Of a stretch of 64,000 bases of DNA, positions 44,048-52,281 are shown in pieces (the stretch's first letter is position 1; each line of letters starts with the position of its first letter). Both the position numbers and the translations under genes were made by a program. A model generated the notes under the pieces. The model searched no databases, had not been told where the DNA came from, and was given only the letters and a program-made list of their open reading frames with translations. The DNA is from an uncultured Pseudodesulfovibrio sp. (GTDB lineage Bacteria; Desulfobacterota; Desulfovibrionia; Desulfovibrionales; Desulfovibrionaceae): the NCBI RefSeq assembly GCF_963675635.1, contig NZ_OY776488.1:2252001-2316000 (forward strand), written 5' to 3'.

Positions 44048-44115
44048 AAAACCAAACCCGTTGCGAGACGGGGACGGAAAGCCACGGGTCTCACTGAGAC
44101 CGCCGGGTTGCCACA
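44048..44115 (+). promoter_or_regulatory. Cyclic di-GMP-I (GEMM-I) riboswitch aptamer
   Basis: The GEMM-I core is readable: CAAACC, a 4-bp stem capped by a GCGA (GNRA) tetraloop (44059-44070), then GGGACGGAAAGCC (44071-44083; consensus GGGACGCAAAGCC), a P3 stem GGTCTC/GAGACC and the closing CGGGTTGCC (44104-44112). It sits about 75 bases before an HD-GYP gene, a c-di-GMP phosphodiesterase family, as expected for feedback. Confidence 0.85.
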
Positions 44116-44175
44116 GCCACACCTCATGAATCAACAAAATGAGGTTTCTGACTGCTTTGGCAACCCCACCTTTTT
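44105..44175 (+). terminator. Riboswitch expression-platform terminator
   Basis: GGGTTGCC of the aptamer's 3' side (44105-44112) can instead pair perfectly with GGCAACCC (44159-44166), with an inner ACCTCAT/ATGAGGT stem (44121-44127 with 44139-44145), followed by CCACC and TTTTT. Ligand binding would lock GGGTTGCC into the aptamer and favour read-through, i.e. an ON switch. The T run is only a few bases from the AAGGAAG ribosome site. Confidence 0.7.
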
Positions 44176-44188
44176 GAAGGAAGAAACA

Positions 44189-45195
44189 ATGCGGGACGCA
44201 ACAGCGGTAGGAATCGCGAACGACGATTCTCCAAAAATTTCAGCGAACAATGTATTCAAAGTGTCGCCATATATGGTCATCCCTTCCAGGGTCGGCGGGT
44301 TTTCGTTGTACCTGAAACAGGATGATAATTTCGTACTGTATGCGGAAAAGGGCGTCCTGTTCACGGAAGAGCATACCAAACGCCTTACCATGCTTGACGT
44401 GAAGCATCTTTACGTCAAAGCAGCGGATTACGCCTTCTACACAAGTTACCTTCAGGACAATATCATGGAGGTGCTGGAAGACGAGGCTATTCCCCTGACA
44501 GAGCGGGCCAGAGCGTGGAATGACGCCACCGTGGCCATTGCCAAGTCAGCCTTTGACCGATCCCTGCCCTCCCCTGTGGACAAGCGACAATTCAAGCGGA
44601 TCAAGTCTCTCATTTCCAACTCCCTCAAATTTCTGACACGCGACGACGCACTGCGGAGCTGTCCCGATTCATCAGGGAGGGGGAAAGCCTTTACCGCCAC
44701 GGCATTGCCGTCATGGTCCTGACCATCGTCACCCTCGCCACATTCATGAAAGATGAACACGACACACTCGTTGCCGTGGGTTTGGGAGCCATGCTTCATG
44801 ACATAGGCAAGCTGGAACTCCCCCAGAATATCTTCATCAACAAGTACGAGACCCTGAATCGCGAAGGAAAAGATCTCGTCAAGTCTCACCCCGCCCTCGG
44901 CGTCGGGTACTGCTCGTCGCTCCCGCTGCCGCAGGAAACACTCCAGTGCATTCTGTTCCACCACGAACGGGAAGACGGCACAGGCTATCCATCCGGTTCC
45001 ACAGGCAACTTTCTTCCGCCCTACGTCAAGGTTCTGGCTATGTGCAACCTGTATGACAACCTGGTCACCGGGAAATACGGCAGAAAGAAAACGCCTTTCG
45101 AAGCCCTGACACATATCCGTTCCATGCGCAGCGCCTTTGACCAGGAAATGCTCAAACGGCTGATCTCGGTACTTGCCAGAGCTGACATAGCATAG
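44189..45195 (+). pseudogene. HD-GYP domain c-di-GMP phosphodiesterase, frameshifted
   Basis: ATG 44189 (AGGAAG upstream). The N-terminal half reads to about 44656, then falls out of frame and stops at 44722. The second half continues one frame lower from GAG at 44656 (ELSRFIREGESLYRHGIAV...) to 45195, with AMLHDIGKLELP and HHEREDGTGYPSG, the HD and GYP motifs. CTGCGGAGCTG should be CTGCGGGAGCTG, so a single G is missing. The combined product would be about 335 residues. Either a true mutation or a sequencing error; no slippery site is visible. Confidence 0.85.
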
Positions 45196-45235
45196 AGACA
45201 TTGCCTTTTCCGCAGGGTGACGCTAGACAACGCGC

Positions 45236-45508
45236 ATGAAGAAAAGTTCACGCAACAACCCCAGAAAAAGAATCTGCCCTCCCCCGCCGCAGACCTCGGC
45301 CCGTACCTATATCCGTGTTAACACCGCTGATATCGGCATGTTCCGATTTCTGTTGGAAGGGTATGACAACCTTGGAATATTCACGGTAGTGAACAAATTC
45401 AAGGGGATATTGATGTTGCGGTACAGTCCGCACCTCAAGCGCGAGGCAAAGGCTTTTTTGAAAGCGGCTGCCACTGAAATGGAGTTGGAGATTTTACCGA
45501 ATTATTAA
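45236..45508 (+). CDS. DUF4911 domain protein
   Basis: 90 residues. A Pro/Arg-rich start (MKKSSRNNPRKRICPPPP) is followed by TYIRVNTADIGMFRFLLEG and LGIFTVVNKFKGILMLRYSP, the pattern of the small DUF4911 family. Function unknown; the ferredoxin-like pattern recalls RNA- or ligand-binding domains. Repeat copy D begins 25 bases after the stop codon. Confidence 0.7.
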   Translation: MKKSSRNNPRKRICPPPPQTSARTYIRVNTADIGMFRFLLEGYDNLGIFTVVNKFKGILMLRYSPHLKREAKAFLKAAATEMELEILPNY

Positions 45509-45532
45509 AGGGACACTTTGAGCAGTAAACCT

Positions 45533-46268
45533 GAAGAGGTCGGGGTTCAACCCCGATGGAAATGAAGATATAAGGAAGGGCCGCTTTGCAAGCGGCCTTT
45601 TTTATTGGAAGATGACGCCTTCGGCGAGAGCCGTTGTTGGGTGCTGGAGCACCCCAACGTTCTCCATGCCCTCCCAGCGGGGGCCGCTTTTTTGTTGGGG
45701 CAAAAAAAGGGCCGAAAAAAAGCCCCTTACTAGCTTGCCCGCCTTGTGATCGGCGGTAAGAAGCTGATCATCGCGCGCAGCTTTCGGAATCGCGTTCTTC
45801 CGCTCCGCTCCAGTGCAATTCCGAACAAGACGCTGCCACTGCGCACTGTCAGCTTCTAAGCCTTCCGATCAAGGGCTGAATCCGGTCCTTGTCTGAGAGA
45901 AGGAAGAACTCGTCTTCGAAGGAAGAGCGGTGTTGGGGTGCGGTGCACCCCAAAGCCCTTTATGATGAGCGAAGAGCTGAGAATCAAAGTCTTCCACCTA
46001 CACCGGAGCGCATTTTACAACGACGACCAATTGATAGCGGACCTTAGAGCCTGTCCCCCGCGGCGCAGCGCAGCCCGACCGCAGTCTGTTTCAACAGACA
46101 AATCTGTCGGGCAGTGGAGCCGCGTACAGGATCTTGGGTCCGGTATCAGGATCACAGCCCAAAAGGCGCTTTTTGCCTCCTTTTTGCCGCCCCGCAAAAA
46201 GCAGGTCGCCGTAAAGGCGAAACCTTTGCAACAATGCCGCTTGCATCCCCACTGCGAATGCACACAAT
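45533..46268 (-). repeat. Dispersed structured repeat, copy D (full length, inverted)
   Basis: Inverted relative to copy A and essentially full length (about 736 bp including the outer hairpin TCGGGGTTCAACCCCGA at 45539-45556). Intact terminator CCGCTTTGCAAGCGG then TTTTTT. All inner blocks of A are present in reverse order, including CGACCGCAG and the CTGCTTTTTGC/GCAAAAAGCAG hairpin, diverging near 46230-46268. Frames such as 45938-46342 run across it without conservation, so it is non-coding. The terminator end faces the DUF4911 stop codon. Confidence 0.85.
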
Positions 46269-46310
46269 CCAAAAAAAAGACGACCATCCCGCCAAAGGCC
46301 GGATGGTCGT
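46268..46310 (-). terminator. Intrinsic terminator for the PqqD-like operon
   Basis: Read leftward: ACGACCATCC / GGATGGTCGT hairpin followed by a T8 run, just after the PqqD-like stop codon. Confidence 0.85.
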
Positions 46311-46325
46311 TGTCCACAAAAAAAC

Positions 46326-46709
46326 CTATTTCAACCCGATAATCCCACGCTGCCCGATAGTTTTAATAAACGCCGTCACACTCAACTCCGCCTCACGAAG
46401 CTGTACCTCGTAAAACACCGCAAGTTCAGCGGCAATCTGCTGGACAGATCGCATACCATCAATCCGTTCCCAGACAAATGTCCCGAGTTCATCCAGCTCG
46501 ACCTGCTTGACCATGGGCTTCTTGTCCCACATACCGACCTTCTCTGCCAGATGCCCGAACCACGGCTTTATCGCCAAAGGATACGCCAGGCGAACCATGC
46601 CATCTGGAAGCAGAATCTCTTCCACGGCCCTGTTTTTTACAGGGACCATACTCAGAGCCTCAGCGCGCGATATGACAGGCTCAGGCGATTTCTTCTTGAA
46701 CAAGGGCAT
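46326..46709 (-). CDS. PqqD-family protein
   Basis: 127 residues from ATG 46709 (MPLFKKKSPEPVISRAEAL), with GGGAG upstream. The PqqD winged-helix pattern is in LDELGTFVWERIDGMRSVQQ and IAAELAVFYEVQLREAELSV. PqqD and RiPP recognition elements bind leader peptides for radical SAM enzymes, yet no such enzyme or precursor peptide is adjacent. It overlaps the preceding gene's end by 29 bases. Probably a free-standing adaptor in a small unknown operon with 46681-47607 and 47610-48233. Confidence 0.75.
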   Translation of the reverse strand: MPLFKKKSPEPVISRAEALSMVPVKNRAVEEILLPDGMVRLAYPLAIKPWFGHLAEKVGMWDKKPMVKQVELDELGTFVWERIDGMRSVQQIAAELAVFYEVQLREAELSVTAFIKTIGQRGIIGLK

Positions 46710-47607
46710 AGCTCCCGCAGATGTCGGCAAATATAATTTCAGGCGCCGGGACTGTCCCAGATACGCACACCGAAAGGATGGCGTTTCCCGTATCCGTGAC
46801 CCAGGCACGCCCTTGCGAATAGACCTCACGCCGCAGGGTTTTGCGCAGTAACGATGTCTTGAGGGCCGTATTCCAGGCGGCTCTCGACTGCTGACTTGCG
46901 AAAGCCTCGATATCCGGTGTTTCCTTGACCGTTTTTGCGATCCATTCGGCCAGACTCGTCTGTCTCAACAAGACCGAAGCTGGTGCGAACCGTTCAAACG
47001 TGAGCTGAGTTCCCGGCCCTTTTCCGGGGGGAACACGCTCTGACATCGTGCCTGATTTTGGTCGCCAATACAGGACTCGATAATGTCCGGGCTGGAAGGA
47101 AAACGTATCAAGAACAAATTCTGAAGGAACCCGCGCGGTCACACCGAACATGGTCCATGGCAGACTTTTGCCGCCCGAATAATCACGGAGTGAAGCCAGG
47201 ATATCCGCGGCCCGGTCTTCATCTGGCTCAGCATGAATAAAAAACTGCACCAGCACGGCCAGCCCTGTACCGGGATTGTGCAAAGCCGCACCAATACCAC
47301 GTACACCAGGAGCCTGCCAGATGAAACTCCGAGAACGAAGCCCGGATTCGGCCAGTGACTTGAGGGCAGCACTCCAGGCAGAAGGCGTTTCTTCATCGGT
47401 CACACTGCTCACAGCCGCGCCCTTGTGCGTCTTGGTAAGCTTCCTGATATGCTTCTCAAAGGAAAAGGAACCGCGGACACGGTTCCACTTGAGTTCACAC
47501 ACAGGCTTCCCACTCTCGGCAAAGGTCAGCCCGTCCCGCTCGATGGCGGCGGGTTCCCATGTGTCAGGCGCGACAACGCCGAGACCGTTCCAGGCATATT
47601 CAGCCAT
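46681..47607 (-). CDS. Unknown 308-residue protein in the PqqD-like operon
   Basis: Soluble, no signal peptide. Landmarks: WNGLGVVAPDTWEPAAIERD at the start, which recalls the beginning of proteins that test for secreted or folded substrates, then KWNRVRGSFSFEKHIRKL and RSRSFIWQAPGVRGIGAALH. Two Cys occur near the C-terminus (SVCVSG and ADICGSYAL). No family is recognised. ATG 47607; it lies 2 bases after the exported-protein gene and overlaps the PqqD-like gene, so the three are one operon. Confidence 0.6.
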   Translation of the reverse strand: MAEYAWNGLGVVAPDTWEPAAIERDGLTFAESGKPVCELKWNRVRGSFSFEKHIRKLTKTHKGAAVSSVTDEETPSAWSAALKSLAESGLRSRSFIWQAPGVRGIGAALHNPGTGLAVLVQFFIHAEPDEDRAADILASLRDYSGGKSLPWTMFGVTARVPSEFVLDTFSFQPGHYRVLYWRPKSGTMSERVPPGKGPGTQLTFERFAPASVLLRQTSLAEWIAKTVKETPDIEAFASQQSRAAWNTALKTSLLRKTLRREVYSQGRAWVTDTGNAILSVCVSGTVPAPEIIFADICGSYALVQEEIA

Positions 47608-47609
47608 GT

Positions 47610-48233
47610 CTAACGGGGAATATACTGATCCAAGGACTCAATCCGGCTTTTGCCGCCGCCCGATTCCCTTGCATCGTCCTTGTCCTCAGTCAGATAACAG
47701 TTCAACTCCTGCTTCACGCGAGTGTCGTGCATCATCTTGATGGAAACACCAGGGCGCATCTGCTGGCTGCGGCTCCACATAAGCACCAGAGAAACTTCCT
47801 GAGCATCGTCATTCTTGAACACCCACTGCCAGGCAATAACGTTCTTGAAAGCGTCGCCTTCATACTTGTCAGGCTCACCGAATTTTCTGGTGTATTGCTT
47901 ATACAACTTCTCGAAAAGCCCTTTACCCCGGTCATTGAACTTCAGCTTGATACCGACAAGCTCGTCCTTATGAGCACAATTTCCGTAAATAAGACTGCCG
48001 CCACGCACTCCGGGCAGCACGTCCGGTTTGATAACCGCTTCGGATAAAAACGGGGCATCCGAACCGGGGACTGCCTTTTCCAGATGACAATACTCGGAGT
48101 AACCATTGACATCATCACCTAACGAAAAACCCGCAAGAGATGTAGGGAAGCCATCCCCGGCCACGGCCGGCGCTCCCGATACCATTACGGAACAAACTAT
48201 TGCCGCCATAATAATCACATACATTTTCTTCAT
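47610..48233 (-). CDS. Exported protein of unknown function
   Basis: 207 residues from ATG 48233 (MKKMYVIIMAAIVCSVMVSG). A signal peptide with likely cleavage near PAVAG. The mature part has three Cys (YCHLEK, GNCAH, LNCYL) that could form disulfides or bind a ligand, and ends in a basic tail. First gene of the operon with the 308-residue protein and the PqqD-like protein. No family is recognised. Confidence 0.6.
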   Translation of the reverse strand: MKKMYVIIMAAIVCSVMVSGAPAVAGDGFPTSLAGFSLGDDVNGYSEYCHLEKAVPGSDAPFLSEAVIKPDVLPGVRGGSLIYGNCAHKDELVGIKLKFNDRGKGLFEKLYKQYTRKFGEPDKYEGDAFKNVIAWQWVFKNDDAQEVSLVLMWSRSQQMRPGVSIKMMHDTRVKQELNCYLTEDKDDARESGGGKSRIESLDQYIPR

Positions 48234-48352
48234 CGGTTTGACGCTGCCTTTTTCAGAATTAAGACTTGTCCACAAGGTGGGCACTGCCCTATGATTAAAC
48301 AAGATCGTGCAACTTGGCAAAGGGATAGACGACAAAATAAGGATCTGATCGG

Positions 48353-48451
48353 ATGAAAAAGGAAACGACTATGTCCGCCACCAGGCCTCTGGCCTATTAT
48401 CTACTCGCCGTGTTGGGCGGGGCCATATACAGCGGTCGAGTCTGACCTTTC
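48353..48451 (+). other. In-frame upstream extension of the next gene, ended by TGA
   Basis: ATG 48353 has AAGGA 9 bases upstream and encodes MKKETTMSATRPLAYYLLA, then a hydrophobic run to TGA at 48443-48445, in the same frame as the phosphatase gene that starts at 48452 without an obvious ribosome site. The two parts read as one membrane N-terminus split by a stop. 13 bases after TGA is a hairpin, GGCTCCC-GGTCT-GGGAGCT, whose apical GGTC resembles bacterial SECIS loops. Nonsense mutation, translational re-start or Sec insertion are all possible. Confidence 0.55.
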
Positions 48452-49930
48452 ATGATACGGCTCCCGGTCTGGGAGCTCGGCTTGATCATTCTGATTCCCA
48501 TGGCAGCGGCCTATCTCGTGCGTGGACTGGTTCAAAAAAGACTGATCGAAGCGGCACCACAGGTCAGGCAGGCTTTTCTCCAGTTTCGACTGGATCTGCT
48601 CCTCTTTCTGGGTGCGGGACTGGTGGCGGCCCTTATTCTGCAATTCGGCTACAACTTCCCGATCCTGCAAAGCGGTCTCAAACTCGCACTCGGTCTCTTT
48701 ACCATCGGATTTTTCGCAGGACTGGACCTCGGATTGGAACGGGAGAGAACCATTATCCATACAGCCCTGACAGGGCAGGCCGAATATAATCCACCTAAAA
48801 AACTAACCCCCATGACACGCAAGTTCTCCTTTGTAGCCTCCCTGACCATCTGTCTGATCACGTCCATTATTCTTTTGGTCATCATCCGTGACGTACAGTG
48901 GCTGACCAATCAGGAACTGACTCTGTCAGCCGTCGGCTTCCTGAATCGCTCGGTCCTGCTTGAAATTCTCTTTATCATGACCTTTCTACTCATCATGGTG
49001 ATCAACCTGATCTTTTCCTACACCAAGAACCTCCGGCTTCTGTTCAGCACGGAAACCATGATCCTTGAAAACATCGCACGGGGTGACCTGACCAGACGTG
49101 TGCCGGTGACCACATCAGACGAGCTGGGGGTTATCGCTGGGCATACCAATAACATGATCAATGCGCTGCGCGAAGGCGTCCGCATGCGCGAAGGACTGCT
49201 CATTGCCAAGGAAATACAGCAACATTTCATGCCGACGAACCAGCCGGAATTCCCCGGCCTGGATATTGTCGGCATCAGCCTTTTTTCCGATGAAACCGGC
49301 GGTGACTTTTACGATTTCATTCAATGCGACCTCGATTCATGCGGGCAATTGGCTATTGCCGTGGGAGACGTGTCCGGACACGGCATAGGCGCAGCCCTGC
49401 TCATGACCGCGGGACGGGCTGTCATCCGACAAAACGCCGCCACACCGGGATCAGCCACGGAAAACATAGCCCGGACCAACAAGCATCTGACCCACGACAT
49501 CGGCGAAACAGGCCGATTCATGACCCTCTTTTTCATGGTCATGGACCCGGCCTCACACACCGCGACATGGATCAACGCCGGGCATCAGCAACCATTGGTT
49601 TACACCCCGAAAAACGATAGTTTCACCGAACTCAGGGGGCAGGACATCCCTCTGGGTGTGGAACGTGAATGGGAATTCCACGAAAAAACCATGGACCTGC
49701 CCGGTCCGGGTGAAATCCTCTTCATCTGCACTGACGGCATATGGGAGGCGCACAGCCCCACAGGAGAGATGTTCGGCGGAACCCGTATCCGGGAAATCAT
49801 TCGAAAGAACCGTGACAAGAATGCACAAGCCATCATGAAGGCACTCTGCGAGGCGGTCCTGGAGTTCTCCGGCTCGAAGTTCCGCGAGGACGACCTGACA
49901 CTGGTGGTCATCAAAGGCGTGGAGTCCTGA
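48452..49930 (+). CDS. Membrane SpoIIE-family PP2C phosphatase
   Basis: 492 residues from the first ATG after the in-frame TGA; the gene may truly start at 48353. Membrane helices near 8-28, 45-65, 72-90, 125-150 and 165-190, then HAMP-like TRRVPVTTSDELGVIAGHTN and a PP2C domain (about 245-490) with GGDFYDFIQ, VGDVSGHGIGAALLMT, and LFICTDGIWEAHS. It dephosphorylates a Ser on a STAS partner, not present nearby. It overlaps no neighbour and lies 6 bases before the deacetylase-like gene. Confidence 0.85.
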   Translation: MIRLPVWELGLIILIPMAAAYLVRGLVQKRLIEAAPQVRQAFLQFRLDLLLFLGAGLVAALILQFGYNFPILQSGLKLALGLFTIGFFAGLDLGLERERTIIHTALTGQAEYNPPKKLTPMTRKFSFVASLTICLITSIILLVIIRDVQWLTNQELTLSAVGFLNRSVLLEILFIMTFLLIMVINLIFSYTKNLRLLFSTETMILENIARGDLTRRVPVTTSDELGVIAGHTNNMINALREGVRMREGLLIAKEIQQHFMPTNQPEFPGLDIVGISLFSDETGGDFYDFIQCDLDSCGQLAIAVGDVSGHGIGAALLMTAGRAVIRQNAATPGSATENIARTNKHLTHDIGETGRFMTLFFMVMDPASHTATWINAGHQQPLVYTPKNDSFTELRGQDIPLGVEREWEFHEKTMDLPGPGEILFICTDGIWEAHSPTGEMFGGTRIREIIRKNRDKNAQAIMKALCEAVLEFSGSKFREDDLTLVVIKGVES

Positions 49931-49936
49931 TCTCAC

Positions 49937-50710
49937 ATGATCGTCAAAACACACATATCATCGCTCTGGCTTGCTCCGTTTGAGGACGGCGTAAAGCGGA
50001 TCAGCCATATTCTCGACACCGCACCAGCCGAAACAGAAATTTTTTTCCGGGCTGATGACGTAGGGGTTCCCGGCAACAACTGCCGCCGAATGATGGACCT
50101 GTTCATCAAGCACAATATCCCCCTGCACATGGCCGTAACCCCGGCATGGCTCACACAGGGTCGATGGGAAGTGCTCAGACAGTGGGCCGGGGAGAATACT
50201 CTGTTCTGCTGGCACCAGCACGGATGGCAACATCGCAGCCACCAAACTTCGGGCAAGAATTCGGAATTCGGCGATCAGCGACCAGCCGCTGAAAAGAAAG
50301 CTGATCTTGCAAAAGGACATCAGCGGCTCTCCACAATCATGGGGGCGGACTTTTTCCCTGCGTTCACCCCGCCATGGAACCGATTCGATGCGCAGACAGG
50401 CGAGGCGCTAGCGGAACTCGGGTATGCATGCGTTTCCCGTTCTGTTGGAGAACAGCGCAAGGTACCACTTCCCGACACCATGCCGGATATCCCCATCAAT
50501 GTGGATTTGCATACTCGAAACGAGACCGACCCCGACCACGGGTGGGATGCTCTCGCCCAAGAATTTGAATCAGCCGTCCAGACCGGGCGCATCGGGATCA
50601 TGCTCCACCATCAGCGCATGAATCCGGTGGCAATCAACTTTCTCGACACCTGCCTTTCACGCGTGGCAATTCACCCGAAAATGAAACACATCAGGTTCGA
50701 TTTGCCATAA
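49937..50710 (+). CDS. Polysaccharide deacetylase-like protein
   Basis: 257 residues. The NodB fold is suggested by IFFRADDVGVPGNNCRRMMD near 37 (metal Asp pair), CWHQHGWQHRSH near 92 (His pair) and TPPWNRFDAQTGEALAELGY near 140, with a late His in GIMLHHQRMN. No signal peptide, so probably cytosolic. Follows the SpoIIE phosphatase by 6 bases. Substrate unknown; members act on N-acetyl sugars or related compounds. Confidence 0.8.
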   Translation: MIVKTHISSLWLAPFEDGVKRISHILDTAPAETEIFFRADDVGVPGNNCRRMMDLFIKHNIPLHMAVTPAWLTQGRWEVLRQWAGENTLFCWHQHGWQHRSHQTSGKNSEFGDQRPAAEKKADLAKGHQRLSTIMGADFFPAFTPPWNRFDAQTGEALAELGYACVSRSVGEQRKVPLPDTMPDIPINVDLHTRNETDPDHGWDALAQEFESAVQTGRIGIMLHHQRMNPVAINFLDTCLSRVAIHPKMKHIRFDLP

Positions 50711-50712
50711 AA

Positions 50713-50736
50713 GGTGATTTTTTCCACAAAATCACC
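50713..50736 (+). terminator. Hairpin after the deacetylase-like gene
   Basis: GGTGATTTT / AAAATCACC with a 6-base loop, no T run. It may separate the phosphatase/deacetylase genes from the ABC/OPT-like cluster. Confidence 0.4.
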
Positions 50737-50826
50737 CTCCTGCAGTCCATTTATCCTTGTAATGATTACAGGTTGAGCCTAGTATGGTGGGAATTGGATA
50801 TTTATCAGCAAATTCGAAGGATATGC

Positions 50827-51498
50827 ATGAACATGCCTGCAGAAAAGGTCGACCGCCTTATCTCGCTTCCCTTCTCCAAATCGGTGGAGATCAGCTTCAA
50901 GAGCCTGAAGGTTCGGTTCTTCCGTTCCATGATCACTATTTCAAGTCTGGTCCTGGCCGTATCGTTTCTGAGCTTCGTGCTGGTCAATCTCAACATCGCT
51001 TCAGGTTTGCTTGAACACGGGGGGAAAGACGCGGCTCGTGCACTGCTCCAGGCAGGATATGATGTTGACGCCGCGCAAAACATGGTGACCATGGCAGCCA
51101 AGGAACGGTGGATCGTCATCCTGTCACTTCTGGTCTGCACCGTGGGCATTATCAATGCGCAGCTCATGTCCGTCACCGAACGTTTTTCAGAAATCGGCGT
51201 CATGAAATGCCTTGGTGCACTCGATTCCATGATCCTACGCATCTTCATGCTGGAGGCAGCCATGCAGGGGCTGGCCGGAGCCAGTGTCGGCGCATTGCTT
51301 GGCGGCATAGTTTCCCTGCTGACTGGCATCATCCGCTTCGGATTCACCGCCATTTCCGACCTTTCCATTCTTTCCATGCTCGGTTCGATGGGAATGGCCA
51401 CTCTGGCAGGGTGTTTCCTGAGCCTGCTCGGGGTATTGTACCCGGCTCTGCTGGCAGCACGCATGGATCCGATCAATGCCATACGCGCAGAACATTAA
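50827..51498 (+). CDS. Minimal FtsX-like ABC permease
   Basis: 223 residues from ATG 50827 (MNMPAEKVDRLISLPFSK), AAGGA upstream. Four helices in the MacB/FtsX arrangement: KVRFFRSMITISSLVLAVSF, ERWIVILSLLVCTVGIINAQ, then TERFSEIGVMKCLGALDSMI, the coupling segment, and two more ending in LYPALLAARMDPINAIRAE. It lacks the large periplasmic domain usual in this family. First gene of the five-gene membrane cluster; the ATPase follows by 9 bases. Confidence 0.85.
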   Translation: MNMPAEKVDRLISLPFSKSVEISFKSLKVRFFRSMITISSLVLAVSFLSFVLVNLNIASGLLEHGGKDAARALLQAGYDVDAAQNMVTMAAKERWIVILSLLVCTVGIINAQLMSVTERFSEIGVMKCLGALDSMILRIFMLEAAMQGLAGASVGALLGGIVSLLTGIIRFGFTAISDLSILSMLGSMGMATLAGCFLSLLGVLYPALLAARMDPINAIRAEH

Positions 51499-51507
51499 AG
51501 GTAGAGT

Positions 51508-52278
51508 ATGAGCGAAGAGAAACGCACCATTGTCCGCGTCGTCGGCGTCACAAAGACCTTCACTATGGGCAACGTCGAATTACAGGCGCTTAAGGGCGTG
51601 GATCTGGAGATATTCGCCGGAGAATACATCTCCATCATGGGACCGTCCGGATCGGGAAAATCCACCCTGTTCAACATGATCGGCGGGTTGGACAAACCAA
51701 CGGACGGCAAGGTTTTCATCGACGAAGTGGATATCTCCCAACTGGATGCCTTCGAGCTGGCGTGGCTCCGCAACCGCAAGATCGGCTACATATTTCAGAC
51801 ATTCAATCTCATTCCGGTCATGACGGCACTCGAAAACGTGACCCTGCCCATGACCTTTGCCGGTATGAACGCCGATGACGCGCAAGATAAGGGCATTGAA
51901 CTGCTCAAGCTCGTAGGACTGGGAGAACGGTTCCAGCACAAACCGCTGGAGCTTTCGGGCGGTCAGCAGCAGCGCGTGGCAGTTGCGCGTTCACTGGCCA
52001 ATGACCCCTCCATCATTCTCGCAGACGAGCCGACCGGCAACCTCGACCTGTCCACAGGCGAAGAAATTATCGAACTGTTGCAGATGCTCTCGGTGGAACG
52101 AGGGGTCACCATCATATCAGCGACTCATGATTACAAGATGCTCAACGTTTCAGACCGCGTTGTCTGGGTGCGCGACGGTCAGGTAGACCGTGTAGAACGG
52201 CGCGAAGAACTGGACATCACCATCGGCGGCATTGGAGACAAGCTCAACGGCCGGACAAACGGCGGGGAAAGGGCGTAG
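51508..52278 (+). CDS. LolD/MacB-type ABC ATPase
   Basis: 256 residues. Walker A GPSGSGKSTLFN near 47, Q-loop YIFQTFNLIPVMTALENV, signature LSGGQQQRVAVARSLAND near 151, Walker B SIILADEPTGNLDLSTGE, H-switch SATHDY. The sequence is closest in type to LolD and MacB ATPases, which pair with FtsX-like permeases, here the genes on both sides. It therefore powers the complex formed by the small permease and the giant permease. Confidence 0.92.
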   Translation: MSEEKRTIVRVVGVTKTFTMGNVELQALKGVDLEIFAGEYISIMGPSGSGKSTLFNMIGGLDKPTDGKVFIDEVDISQLDAFELAWLRNRKIGYIFQTFNLIPVMTALENVTLPMTFAGMNADDAQDKGIELLKLVGLGERFQHKPLELSGGQQQRVAVARSLANDPSIILADEPTGNLDLSTGEEIIELLQMLSVERGVTIISATHDYKMLNVSDRVVWVRDGQVDRVERREELDITIGGIGDKLNGRTNGGERA

Positions 52279-52281
52279 CCC

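Noticed and set aside
45938-46342. Open frames inside the dispersed repeats
   Set aside because: Frames are not conserved between copies A-D and lack ribosome sites; the repeats look structural and non-coding.
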